From NCBI RefSeq assembly GCF_008923725.1, contig NZ_WBPF01000002.1, forward strand, positions 1-64,000: a DNA stretch of 64,000 nt, written 5' to 3'. Position 1 is the first letter of the stretch, and the number at the start of each line of letters is the position of its first letter. The position numbers were made by a program, and so were the translations under genes. The notes under the pieces are model-generated. The model was not told the origin of the DNA, did not search any database, and was given only the letters and a program-made list of their open reading frames with translations. Shown piece by piece: positions 1 to 7,102 of the stretch. This DNA comes from Bacillus sp. CH140a_4T. Lineage in GTDB: Bacteria > Bacillota > Bacilli > Bacillales > Bacillaceae_G.

Positions 1-40
1 TTTTTCATGTTAGTATCGAGAAGTAATACATATCGGTGGT

Positions 41-210
41 AAAATCGGAATGTATTTCGAAATTAAATGGTTTTTAAAATCGGTTTTTGTATCGGTTGTA
101 AGTGTATTCCGATTTTGATTGAAATGTTGATTTAATCGTGTTTTATGAGTAAAAAACGTATTCCGTTTTTTGGGGGAGGAATGAACATTGGAACTAAAAT
201 CGGAAATGCA
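41..210. promoter_or_regulatory. Cluster of CGGAAT-type boxes before the MerR-like gene
   Basis: Four copies of a related box lie before and across the start of the first gene: AAAATCGGAATGTATT (41-56), the inverted GTATTCCGATTTT (104-116), GTATTCCGTTTTT (158-170, inverted) and AAAATCGGAAATGCA (196-210). Mixed orientation and closeness to a MerR-fold gene suggest binding sites for that protein, for autoregulation or as a centromere-like array. That role is inference. More boxes may lie left of the window. Confidence 0.45.
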
Positions 211-748
211 TACACCGAAAATTGTTGCGGATCTTTTAGGGATAACACCAGATTTATTAAAAGTATGGTCAAATGAATTTAACATACAAACGGAGCGAAG
301 CCAGGGAGGGCATCGTAGATACTCGAAGGAAAATATAGAAGAATTAAAAGCAATAAAGGAAAAAATACAGGTACAAAAATGGTCCTATGATCAAGTTAGA
401 GCATGGAGAAATGGAGAACTTGATTCGTTTGTTTCAAAAGAAGAAAAATCAGAATTAGAAAAGAAATTGGATGAAGTATTAGAAAATCAGCAGTTACAAA
501 ATCAATTTAATCAAGTACTCGTTCAAAAATTGCAAGAAATTACGAATGAATTGGTTACGACAAAAGAGCATTTAGCGAATACGGAGAAAAAGTTAACTGA
601 AGTAGAAGGTAAAAACAGTGAGTTAGAAGTTTTTATAGAGAAGAAGCTAGAGAAACGAGATCAGTTATTGCTTGAAAACATTAGAGATATGCAGAAGCAA
701 AATCAGAAACAAAAACGGAAAGGTTTTTTCGGTTTGTTTAAAAAATAA
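188..748 (+). CDS. MerR-type HTH coiled-coil protein, RacA/TubY-like
   Basis: 186 residues. The N-terminal ~70 residues are a MerR-type winged helix (DLLGITPDLLKVWSNEF, then GGHRRYSKENIEELK). Residues ~80-170 form a charged coiled coil, and the protein ends in a basic amphipathic tail (KRKGFFGLFKK) that could bind membrane. This layout is known from RacA (chromosome anchoring) and TubY (plasmid TubZ segregation systems). The start is TTG at 188, seven bases after GGGGGAGGA; the ATG at 181 is out of frame. Box repeats upstream are probable binding sites. A role in plasmid segregation is inferred; partner genes such as tubZ/tubR would have to lie left of the window. Confidence 0.7.
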   Translation: MELKSEMHTPKIVADLLGITPDLLKVWSNEFNIQTERSQGGHRRYSKENIEELKAIKEKIQVQKWSYDQVRAWRNGELDSFVSKEEKSELEKKLDEVLENQQLQNQFNQVLVQKLQEITNELVTTKEHLANTEKKLTEVEGKNSELEVFIEKKLEKRDQLLLENIRDMQKQNQKQKRKGFFGLFKK

Positions 749-800
749 GTATGATTGATATTCTTGTAGGGTTCTAATGTCGGAAAAAGAGGAATAGAAA

Positions 801-873
801 AATAGCATACATATAGTAAGGGAATGCAGTATAGATCAGTCTACAAGCATTCCCTTGCTATTAGTATGTTATT
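801..873. repeat. Long imperfect hairpin, copy 1 of a dispersed pair
   Basis: AATAGCATACATATAGTAAG...GGAATGC pairs with GCATTCCCTTGCTATT...ATGTTATT, giving a ~27-bp imperfect stem. It sits just after the MerR-like gene and ends in a T run on the plus strand, so it can act as a terminator. A clearly homologous copy lies at 3056-3132, also directly after a plus-strand gene. Confidence 0.7.
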
Positions 874-885
874 TTTTTATAGAGT

Positions 886-1179
886 TTAAGTTATTACGAT
901 ATAGGCTATGTATAGTAAAGATAAAAAGATAAATATATCTAGTGTTAAAAAAACGTATAAAATTATTTTTATTTTTTTAGATGTATCATTTTTAATTATA
1001 TAGATAATGAATAGAATTGTGATTGATTGAAATAAAATGGTGAAAAATAAAAAGCTAATAGAAAATACTATAACGTTTGGTGCAAATCCGGTATTTGCAA
1101 TAAGTAGAGTACTGATTATGTTAAGGATAAATGTAGTTATGATAAAAGTATATTTATAGATTTTTTTAATTTTGATCAC
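886..1179 (-). CDS. Small three-helix membrane protein, unknown
   Basis: 97 residues with three hydrophobic segments (about 11-30, 36-60 and 71-95) separated by short charged loops. No recognisable family. The start is GTG at 1179, only five bases past the stop of the upstream XRE-type gene, so the two are probably one transcript with coupled translation; the ribosome binding site is weak. Its partner is a membrane-anchored regulator, so it may work with that protein in signalling or immunity, but nothing in the sequence proves this. Confidence 0.6.
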   Translation of the reverse strand: MIKIKKIYKYTFIITTFILNIISTLLIANTGFAPNVIVFSISFLFFTILFQSITILFIIYIIKNDTSKKIKIILYVFLTLDIFIFLSLLYIAYIVIT

Positions 1180-1184
1180 CTACT

Positions 1185-1850
1185 TTAATTTTTTGTTTGA
1201 TAATATAGTTGTTTATTTTTATGGTTATATATAAGTATTTTGTTATTGCTTTCGTCTACAATGTAAACATCTTTTTCTTGCCAATCTATCCCGTGAGTTA
1301 TATCTTTTTCGATTGAAAATAAAACGTCTTTATTTCTAAAAGGAATTGAATTTCGATGGGCGTGAATGTTTATTTCATGATCTTTTGTTTCAATGCTATA
1401 ATCTCCCGAATAATTGGAGAAGAAAGGTGTTAATTTACTATAAATATATAGAATTTCTCTTTTATCGCTTTTTTGATAAAAGTGGGAATTAATAACCTTT
1501 AGATCTGTTGTTTTTATGTCCTTTGGCATAAGTAAAAAGGCAATGAGACAATAAAATATAACAACAATAGTAATTAAAGAATACATGTAGAGAGAAGCTA
1601 TTAATAAATATCTTTTATAATTGCTTTGTTTTATTATCTGATTTTGCAAATTTGAATCCTCCTTTAATAAAGAATCAATTGAAACATTAAATAGATTGCT
1701 TAAGGCTAATAAATTGGTTAGATCGGGAAGACTTTTTCCTAGTTCCCATTTCGATATAACTTGTCTTGAAATAAATAATTGGCTGGCTACATCTTCTTGT
1801 GTCATGTTATTTATTAATCTTAAATGTTTTATTTTTTTTCCAATGTCCAT
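1185..1850 (-). CDS. Membrane-anchored XRE-family regulator
   Basis: 221 residues from ATG at 1850, chosen because AAAGGAGGT lies seven bases before it; an upstream in-frame ATG at 1946 has no such site. Residues 1-60 are a classic HTH_3 domain (IKHLRLINNMTQEDVASQLF, then SRQVISKWELGKSLPDL). Residues ~80-110 are a strong transmembrane helix, and the last ~105 residues form an extracytoplasmic-looking domain with no family I recognise. This suggests a one-component regulator that senses at the membrane. It is cotranscribed with the three-helix membrane protein that follows. Confidence 0.8.
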   Translation of the reverse strand: MDIGKKIKHLRLINNMTQEDVASQLFISRQVISKWELGKSLPDLTNLLALSNLFNVSIDSLLKEDSNLQNQIIKQSNYKRYLLIASLYMYSLITIVVIFYCLIAFLLMPKDIKTTDLKVINSHFYQKSDKREILYIYSKLTPFFSNYSGDYSIETKDHEINIHAHRNSIPFRNKDVLFSIEKDITHGIDWQEKDVYIVDESNNKILIYNHKNKQLYYQTKN

Positions 1851-1918
1851 ATATGTACCTCCTTTAATTACTTTAATTATTCTAATGTTAAATAGTAAGA
1901 AACGCATCGTAGCGTTAT

Positions 1919-1954
1919 AAAAAAGGCATGCAACATTGTGTTGCATGCCTTTTA
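1919..1954. terminator. Rho-independent-type hairpin
   Basis: AAAAGGCATGCAAC and GTTGCATGCCTTTT are perfect arms around a five-base loop, with A and T runs on both sides. It lies upstream of the minus-strand regulator and would block read-through in either direction. Confidence 0.7.
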
Positions 1955-2151
1955 ATTGTGATTTATTGTCTTAATAATTAAGCATTAGGAAAAAGATAGA
2001 GTAAAATGAAGTAAGAAAATGTGATGAATAGCTTATGTATTTTAGAAGATAATCTTAAAAAGGAATCGTGGAATAAAATCATAGGACGGTTCTGAGTTAT
2101 ATAAAAGTATAATATAATAATAAATGATTTTAAATGAAAGGAGATTTTGTT

Positions 2152-3054
2152 TTGTTTGAGAATAAGTTATTAAAATTCTATAAGAAGCGTATGTCTATTT
2201 GGTCATTTGTTTTTAAACCTGTCCAGAAGAGATTTGTTTGCTATGTTGTAGTTCAATTATTGGCTTTAATTGCTTTGTTTTTTGTGTCTGTATATTATGC
2301 TGACAAATCTGGTAAAACAAATCTTTGGTTTATAGGTTGTTTTTTGGGATTTGAAATATGTTTGTTTTTTTCTTTTGGATTTTTTATTTTTAAACCAGCT
2401 AAAATTAAGTTGTTTAATAAATATCGGATTGAATTGTATGGGGAGGAATGGGAACCTTTTCGACATTTACTTTTAAAGAAGTTTTTAATTAAAGAAAAGA
2501 TTATGAATGGGTTAGATGGAAAAGATTCTAAAAAGAAGGATGAAGTTTCATTAGATTTTTGTATAGAAAGATTAGAAAAAAGACTTGAAAGAAGGAAGAA
2601 AAATAGATTTTTTACGATTTTATCATCTTATAGTGCGATATTTGTAGCCCTTGTTGTACCTGTTTGGGCTTCATTTAACAATTGGTTATATATGAAAAGT
2701 ACAGATGTAACTCTTGGATTAGCAATTAGTTATTTAGTTTCTGTAATTTTTATTATTATAAGTTTTTTTGCTCTCTTTATTGTGTTTAGGCACTTTTTTA
2801 TAGAAGATTTATTACAATGGGATGATCAGAGGATTGCTTATTTGATTGAGATGTTGCAAAGTATAAAATTTTCATTGAATCATTCTAGTTATTTAGGTCC
2901 ATTTGAAAAGAAGAATCATATTAATGAAAGTATTACAAAGGTTTTAGATGAGTATGAATTAGATAAATTAAAAGAAAAGGAAAAGAAACAATCTGTTTGG
3001 TGGAATTTTAGTAATATTGATAAAAGTGTTAATGCTGTCGAAAAAAATGAATAG
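2152..3054 (+). CDS. Four-helix membrane protein, unknown
   Basis: 300 residues from TTG at 2152. That start is preferred over ATG at 2134 because AAAGGAG at 2137-2143 gives an eight-base spacing. Two hydrophobic hairpins, around residues 34-85 and 160-220, flank a charged cytoplasmic segment of ~70 residues; the C-terminal ~80 residues are charged and helical. No family is recognised. A -10 like TATAAT at about 2110 suggests its own promoter. Codon use is very AT-rich. The second dispersed hairpin follows directly. Confidence 0.65.
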   Translation: MFENKLLKFYKKRMSIWSFVFKPVQKRFVCYVVVQLLALIALFFVSVYYADKSGKTNLWFIGCFLGFEICLFFSFGFFIFKPAKIKLFNKYRIELYGEEWEPFRHLLLKKFLIKEKIMNGLDGKDSKKKDEVSLDFCIERLEKRLERRKKNRFFTILSSYSAIFVALVVPVWASFNNWLYMKSTDVTLGLAISYLVSVIFIIISFFALFIVFRHFFIEDLLQWDDQRIAYLIEMLQSIKFSLNHSSYLGPFEKKNHINESITKVLDEYELDKLKEKEKKQSVWWNFSNIDKSVNAVEKNE

Positions 3055-3055
3055 A

Positions 3056-3132
3056 TATATAGCATACATAAAATAAGGGAATGTGTTATAAATTAGTTTA
3101 CAAGCATGCCCTTATTTATTATTATGTTATAT
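3056..3132. repeat. Long imperfect hairpin, copy 2 of a dispersed pair
   Basis: Homologous over its whole length to the hairpin at 801-873, including the loop core TTACAAGCAT. Stem arms carry compensating and non-compensating changes. It lies two bases after a plus-strand gene, as the first copy nearly does, so it may be a small palindromic repeat that doubles as a terminator. Confidence 0.65.
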
Positions 3133-3143
3133 AAATAAAAATA

Positions 3144-3184
3144 GTATGCCGCAGTTACGGGTTCGAGTCCCGTGCTCCTCGCCA
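3144..3184 (+). other. tRNA-like 3' half (T arm, acceptor, CCA)
   Basis: ACGGG TTCGAGT CCCGT forms a perfect five-bp T stem and seven-base T loop (3157-3173). It is followed by the acceptor strand GCTCCTC (3174-3180), discriminator G and encoded CCA (3182-3184). The missing 5' half lies downstream at 3358-3384 instead of upstream, so the gene order is reversed. No intact anticodon arm can be built from the two halves as they stand. Confidence 0.65.
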
Positions 3185-3372
3185 AGTCTTTAAACATTGC
3201 TTTAAGTAGTGATTTGTGGGTTGTTGGTATCTTCATTGCCAATACGTTAGCAATCATTATGGCAACTTCATGGGAAGCTTTTTCTGTAAAAACCAAGGAG
3301 ATGATTAAAATGACAATGTTTATTAGTAGTATTTTGTTAGTAATCCTTGCGGCTTCCGAGGAGCTAGTTTAA
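3172..3372 (+). CDS. Small hydrophobic ORF between tRNA-like halves (doubtful)
   Basis: An open frame runs from GTG at 3172, inside the tRNA-like acceptor strand, to TAA at 3370, inside the downstream D arm. It encodes 66 residues with two hydrophobic segments (LWVVGIFIANTLAIIMA and MTMFISSILLVILAA). The GTG has no ribosome binding site. An internal ATG at 3310, nine bases after AAGGAG (3295-3300), would give a 20-residue hydrophobic peptide. I do not recognise it. It may be a real small membrane peptide, or the spacer of a structured RNA that happens to be open. Confidence 0.3.
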   Translation: MLLAKSLNIALSSDLWVVGIFIANTLAIIMATSWEAFSVKTKEMIKMTMFISSILLVILAASEELV

Positions 3373-3412
3373 TTGGTAAAACGGTTGATATAGGAAAACC
3401 GGGATTACTAAC
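3358..3412 (+). other. tRNA-like 5' half (acceptor, D arm) in permuted order
   Basis: GAGGAGC (3358-3364) is perfectly complementary to GCTCCTC at 3174-3180, and the flanking C3357 and G3181 add an eighth pair. TA and a D arm with stem GTTT/AAAC and loop AATTGGTA, including the conserved GG, follow (3365-3382). After that CGGTT/AACCG forms a small hairpin in place of a normal anticodon arm. GGATTACTAAC (3402-3412) is an exact inverted copy of 3336-3346. Confidence 0.6.
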
Positions 3413-3421
3413 GTTTTAAGC

Positions 3422-3451
3422 AAACCACCATATATTTATATGGTGGTTTTT
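3422..3451 (+). terminator. Terminator after the permuted tRNA-like locus
   Basis: AAACCACCATATA pairs perfectly with TATATGGTGGTTT and is followed by T residues. It would end a transcript running from the tRNA-like 3' half through the 5' half. Confidence 0.8.
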
Positions 3452-3512
3452 CAGAGTGTACGAATTTTGGGTTATATTGATGAGCATGTATAGTGACCCA
3501 AAATAGCATAAT

Positions 3513-3547
3513 AAAAGCCCTGTTTTTGCTTGTAACAGGGCTTTTTT
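3513..3547. terminator. Bidirectional terminator after the recombinase gene
   Basis: AAAGCCCTGTT and AACAGGGCTTT form an eleven-bp stem with A/T runs on both sides, immediately downstream of the minus-strand recombinase. Confidence 0.85.
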
Positions 3548-3565
3548 ATTTACATAAAGTTCTTT

Positions 3566-4492
3566 TTATTGCCTTTTGTTCCAAAATTGAACGTATCTAT
3601 GCAAGGCCTCAACGCTTTTTAATCCTAAAAACGCTTTAATTTCAATGGGTTTCATGCCATTCTGTAGCGCATTTAGTATAAAACGGTTCCGTAGCATAGT
3701 AGGGGTTATATGAATTTCAGCGCGTTTTGCTTCTTTCTGTAACATGCGTTGTACAGCGATTCGAGTTAAAGCGGCGGGTTGGTCTTTTTCATAATCCCAA
3801 CGGAACGTTTGCGGGCCGAAATCAAACGCCACAAGGAAGGGATCGCCCGTTTGTTGGCGCGGCCTAACAAGACTAGGAATCTTGTTGTAATACGATAAGG
3901 CAAGTTTTACATGCTCTTTTGAAAGGGTAATAGATCGCTTGTAGGCGTGCATCCCTCCTGGGGTAATGGTATTCGTCCCAAAGTGTATATCATGCATAGA
4001 AAGCGTAAGAATGTCCTGGATAGACAGCCCATAATCTAACATGAAATGAATTAATAAAAGATTACGTTCTAGAATAAACTTTCTTCCTGTTGCTTGGTAG
4101 TCGGTTAATCCGTTATAACTACGCATGACGCGGAATAGTTTTTTTGTTTCTTGATCCGATGCAAAGTGTTTAGAAGTTAGTCCAGGAGGGGAGATATCAC
4201 TTTTTAAATCCTGGGCCGCACCATGAAATTGTAAAAAGTTAATGAGAATACCTCGTACACGCTTGATATTAGAAATTGACGCTCCACGTTCCTTTTTAAG
4301 AGCTTTTAAGTATCTTTCTAATGCATTTGCATCAAAAGAACGAAAAAACGATTCTGGGGGTAATTTGACGCGTCTCTGAATCCATGATGTGAAAAGTGTG
4401 AGATCGTAGCGGTATTGTTTAACGGTGGAAGATTTACGGCCATGTTTTAACAAATCAGCAAGGAAAACATCAACAGAAAGTTCCCAAGTCAT
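3566..4492 (-). CDS. Tyrosine recombinase family protein with degenerate active site
   Basis: 308 residues from ATG at 4492, preceded by AAAGGAG. Residues ~5-95 match the N-terminal SAM-like core-binding domain (GRKSSTVKQYRYDLTLF). The catalytic half keeps the second arginine (ITPTMLRN) and the final tyrosine (LHRYVQF). The position of the first arginine (GLR in XerD) is serine in DYGLSIQDILTL, the first histidine is threonine, and LGH is LGL. A relative at 61960-62939 shares the same replacements. Its gene adjoins the tRNA-like sequence, as integrase genes often do. It may be an active divergent recombinase or a DNA-binding relic. Confidence 0.75.
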   Translation of the reverse strand: MTWELSVDVFLADLLKHGRKSSTVKQYRYDLTLFTSWIQRRVKLPPESFFRSFDANALERYLKALKKERGASISNIKRVRGILINFLQFHGAAQDLKSDISPPGLTSKHFASDQETKKLFRVMRSYNGLTDYQATGRKFILERNLLLIHFMLDYGLSIQDILTLSMHDIHFGTNTITPGGMHAYKRSITLSKEHVKLALSYYNKIPSLVRPRQQTGDPFLVAFDFGPQTFRWDYEKDQPAALTRIAVQRMLQKEAKRAEIHITPTMLRNRFILNALQNGMKPIEIKAFLGLKSVEALHRYVQFWNKRQ

Positions 4493-5568
4493 GTTTATAT
4501 ACTCCTTTGTCCTAAAAATTGTGTACCGCAATTATATACGAGAACCATACAAACAAGCAATAGGGGATTCTAGGTCGAGGTGTTTTCTTTGGGGCTTGGT
4601 GGGAGTCCAGGGCCAGGACATTGCGGGGCTATGCGGAGACATGTGGGCATGGCTAGACAGGGCGTGGAGTTGTGGTATAGGTGGATATATATATGTATTG
4701 GAGTGTGTGGAAGGCGAATGATGGGCCGATGTTGAAGGAGGACGATATGCGAGGAATGGGAATGGCCGCCGCCCCGCCTACGTAGTTTTTTGAAAATCTG
4801 CCTGGCAACGGAATCTGATTCATAGCTGAATCAAGATACCCTTACCAGGAGAGCTTCGTTTTTCTTTTTCTTTATGTAAGTAGAATAAAGCTAGTGTATA
4901 TGTATATCAACCTCAATTTGCACTTATGCCGAAATGATGCCGCTTTTCATTATGTATACATAACATAGACATTACATTTGCAACACTTTGGCATAACATA
5001 GACATCAGTATTTTTACTGTATAGTTAGATAGAATTAGATATGATAATGGATAAATGACTATCATGATATGTAGAAAAATAAACGAATAAAGCCACTCAT
5101 AAATAGTGTGTTTGTTCGGAAATATGTTGAGCATCTAAAATATTGCAGATTTGCATATTAAGAGAAGATAAGATTTGTATTTTCGTATATAGATCAATTT
5201 TAGGATGATATGTAGAAGTTTATAAAAAAAAAGACACTCCCAATATAGGATACTTTTTATAATAAATCTTGTTTTAAAAAAAATTAAAATGATTAAATAC
5301 ATTAGGATTTATTTTAGCTCAATAAGCCTTACTCTCACAAGGGATTAGAAAATTCTTCTTATTTAATTACTGATTTAAAAGCAGGTTCAATTCGAGTATA
5401 AATTCATAGTGGATTTGTTGTGAAAAACGCCCTTAATTCACAAAGATATAATAGATTGATAATATGTTTAATCTATTAAAATAAAGAATGGCATGACAAA
5501 AAGCCTTGTTAGGGATGAATTTTTTGAACAAGGCTATAAAACAATTATTTTTTTGTGGAAAATGAGAT
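4493..5568. other. Gene-poor stretch with a G-rich island
   Basis: Around 4570-4790 the plus strand becomes strongly GC- and G-rich in an otherwise ~35% GC window. Inside it AAGGAGG (4735-4741) precedes a 12-codon ORF at 4747-4785. A short palindrome, GATTCA-TAGC-TGAATC, lies at 4814-4829. CATAACATAGACAT occurs twice, at about 4965 and 4993. From 5135 to 5500 I see only AT-rich sequence without a gene. Confidence 0.5.
5502..5536 (-). terminator. Terminator of the first replication-type gene
   Basis: GCCTTGTT and AACAAGGC form the stem; on the minus strand it is followed by TTTTTGT. It lies about 35 bases downstream of the stop at 5569. Confidence 0.8.
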
Positions 5569-6573
5569 TTAGGCGTTTGGATCAATCATTTTTTTGAATA
5601 AATCCATTGATGGTATGAGACTCTTCATTGGTTTTCCAAATACCATATCTGTTCTACGTCCTTTTGCTTGTTGCTCTCTACGCTTTCTGTTTGCAGCCAA
5701 CTGTTTTGTATATGTTGTTATGAAATGTGCAGGTGTACTTACTTGCGATTTGTTTACTTCAAACAACTGTACGCAGTCCTCAAAAGTCTTTCTTGCTTCC
5801 CAATCTACGCATGGCGGCATACGTAATGCGATTGTATAAGCATCCTTTTCAGTGATATTTGTATCTTTACTTATGATATACATATAAAGTTTCTTTTGAT
5901 CTTCACTCATAAACTCATCCATTTCGCGGAATCGTAGTTCTAGTTTTTCACCCAAATTAGGGGCATTCTCTGGCTGTTTTTCTTCTACTTCTTCATTTGT
6001 AGAAACAACAGCATCTAATATATCTATGCCCTGGCATGTAGGCACAGGTGGTTTTTCGGCTTGTTCTGTAGATTTCTCCTGTTTTTTACTTAGTTTTTTA
6101 GATAGAAACTTTGTAAATGTAGAAAAAATATCAATTGAAAACGCCCATTTTTGCTTAAAATATTCAATGATTTTTAAATAATTTGTATTGAGGCTTAATA
6201 TGTAAATAGATGGTGCAATCTTACCATGACGTCTTGTTTTGATTTGATGGCATACTTCAAGGTCCTCTAACCATTTCAGAATAAAGTTGATAATCGGTAT
6301 AGAAATACCCGATTTTTGACTGATTTGTTCTTGTTTCATTTGAGAGTATCCTTCTTGTACTAGGTAAGATAAAACAACTTCCAATGCCTTATAGCGGCGT
6401 GGTGTTTGTATGAAGAAATCTTTAGTGGTTTTACCTTCATGTTCGAACAGAATAATATCAATATTTTTAATTACTTTTTGTACTGTTTTATTGATAGCAC
6501 CTCGCGGAACATGAACCAGGTGTGGACTTAATTCTCGTTTTGCTGTACTTAGCAAAAAGTTATTTAGTAGCAT
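5569..6573 (-). CDS. Winged-helix replication-initiator-like protein 1
   Basis: 334 residues from ATG at 6573; AGGAGG lies seven bases upstream. Residues ~45-140 look like a winged-helix domain (RRYKALEVVLSYLVQEG, then EQISQKSGISIPIINFILKWLEDLEV). The middle is a charged, low-complexity linker and the last ~110 residues are helical and basic. I cannot name a family with certainty; shape and context fit a plasmid replication initiator. A second gene at 30931-31773 has a similar leader and a similar upstream control region. Expression is probably limited by the counter-transcribed RNA at 6664-6798. A role as accessory replication protein or regulator is possible. Confidence 0.6.
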   Translation of the reverse strand: MLLNNFLLSTAKRELSPHLVHVPRGAINKTVQKVIKNIDIILFEHEGKTTKDFFIQTPRRYKALEVVLSYLVQEGYSQMKQEQISQKSGISIPIINFILKWLEDLEVCHQIKTRRHGKIAPSIYILSLNTNYLKIIEYFKQKWAFSIDIFSTFTKFLSKKLSKKQEKSTEQAEKPPVPTCQGIDILDAVVSTNEEVEEKQPENAPNLGEKLELRFREMDEFMSEDQKKLYMYIISKDTNITEKDAYTIALRMPPCVDWEARKTFEDCVQLFEVNKSQVSTPAHFITTYTKQLAANRKRREQQAKGRRTDMVFGKPMKSLIPSMDLFKKMIDPNA

Positions 6574-6628
6574 AAAAAAACCTCCTATTTTTCCACCACA
6601 AATAAACAGGAAAAACAGAGGTTTTATA

Positions 6629-6657
6629 TTCACAATAGATATACGTTATGGTATAAT
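6629..6657 (+). promoter_or_regulatory. Promoter for a counter-transcribed RNA
   Basis: TTCACA (6629-6634), a 17-bp spacer, then a perfect TATAAT (6652-6657) on the plus strand, opposite to the replication-type gene. Transcription would begin near 6664 and run into the structured region ending at 6798. Confidence 0.65.
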
Positions 6658-6681
6658 TTTAGTATCAAGTTTGATACTAAA
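6658..6681. promoter_or_regulatory. Perfect operator-like palindrome
   Basis: TTTAGTATCAA, two bases, TTGATACTAAA. It covers the expected start of the plus-strand RNA and lies in the leader of the replication-type gene. The second replication-type cassette has a different palindrome in the equivalent place (31847-31885). Confidence 0.6.
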
Positions 6682-6798
6682 GAAAAACACATATAACTAT
6701 AGTGTGAATTTAAAGCCCCTATCTCTTGGAGTTTTTAATTGGTTTGAGTTTGGCGACCTGATCCAATTAAAAACGATGCGGTGGGGTTTTATTTTTTT
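6664..6798 (+). ncRNA. Putative antisense (copy-control) RNA 1
   Basis: The predicted transcript of ~130 bases is antisense to the leader of the minus-strand gene. It holds an eleven-bp perfect stem (TTTTTAATTGG/CCAATTAAAAA, 6732-6773) with a 20-base loop containing GTTTGGCGACC. An outer pairing of AAAGCCCC (6712-6719) with GGGGTTTT (6783-6790) is followed by a T-rich end, a terminator shape. The loop's UUGG fits the U-turn type known from antisense RNAs. Function is inferred from layout, and from the same layout at the second cassette. Confidence 0.55.
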
Positions 6799-7102
6799 AT
6801 AATTAATGTTTAAAACTAATGAATAGGCTTTTGTTAAAATTTAGTTGTTTAAAGTACATATCTTTAAGAACTATTTTACACATACTTTTTTTAAATATCA
6901 ACTAGTAATAAGTTAGAAGTTACCACCAAATACGAATATAACTTTCTTAATATTCTGAAAACAATGTAGAAATATACAAAATTTCATACTGGAACGAAAC
7001 TTTTTCTAATTTCTGTTAGAATATATTTACAGAAAATTCTTTTAATATAAAAGCTTTTTTATATTTATATATTAAAAGATGAGAGAGGGTGTGACAAGGG
7101 GT
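6799..7102. other. Intergenic region between replication-type gene and aimR
   Basis: AT-rich, with no ORF. It must hold the leftward promoter of the replication-type gene and the rightward promoter of the AimR-like gene. An inverted repeat, TTTCTGT-N12-ACAGAAA (about 7011-7036), lies just before the latter. Confidence 0.4.

Noticed and set aside
3144-3451. tmRNA (permuted ssrA) on the plasmid
   Set aside because: No G-U pair of the alanine type in the acceptor stem and no recognisable tag reading frame ending in LAA-stop; the resemblance is limited to permutation.
4425-4721. 98-codon frame on the plus strand across the G-rich island
   Set aside because: Overlaps the recombinase start on the other strand and reads Gly/Trp-rich noise from G-rich DNA; no start signal.
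4913-5134. 73-codon frame on the minus strand
   Set aside because: No ribosome binding site, poor composition, and it spans a short direct repeat; not supported as a gene.
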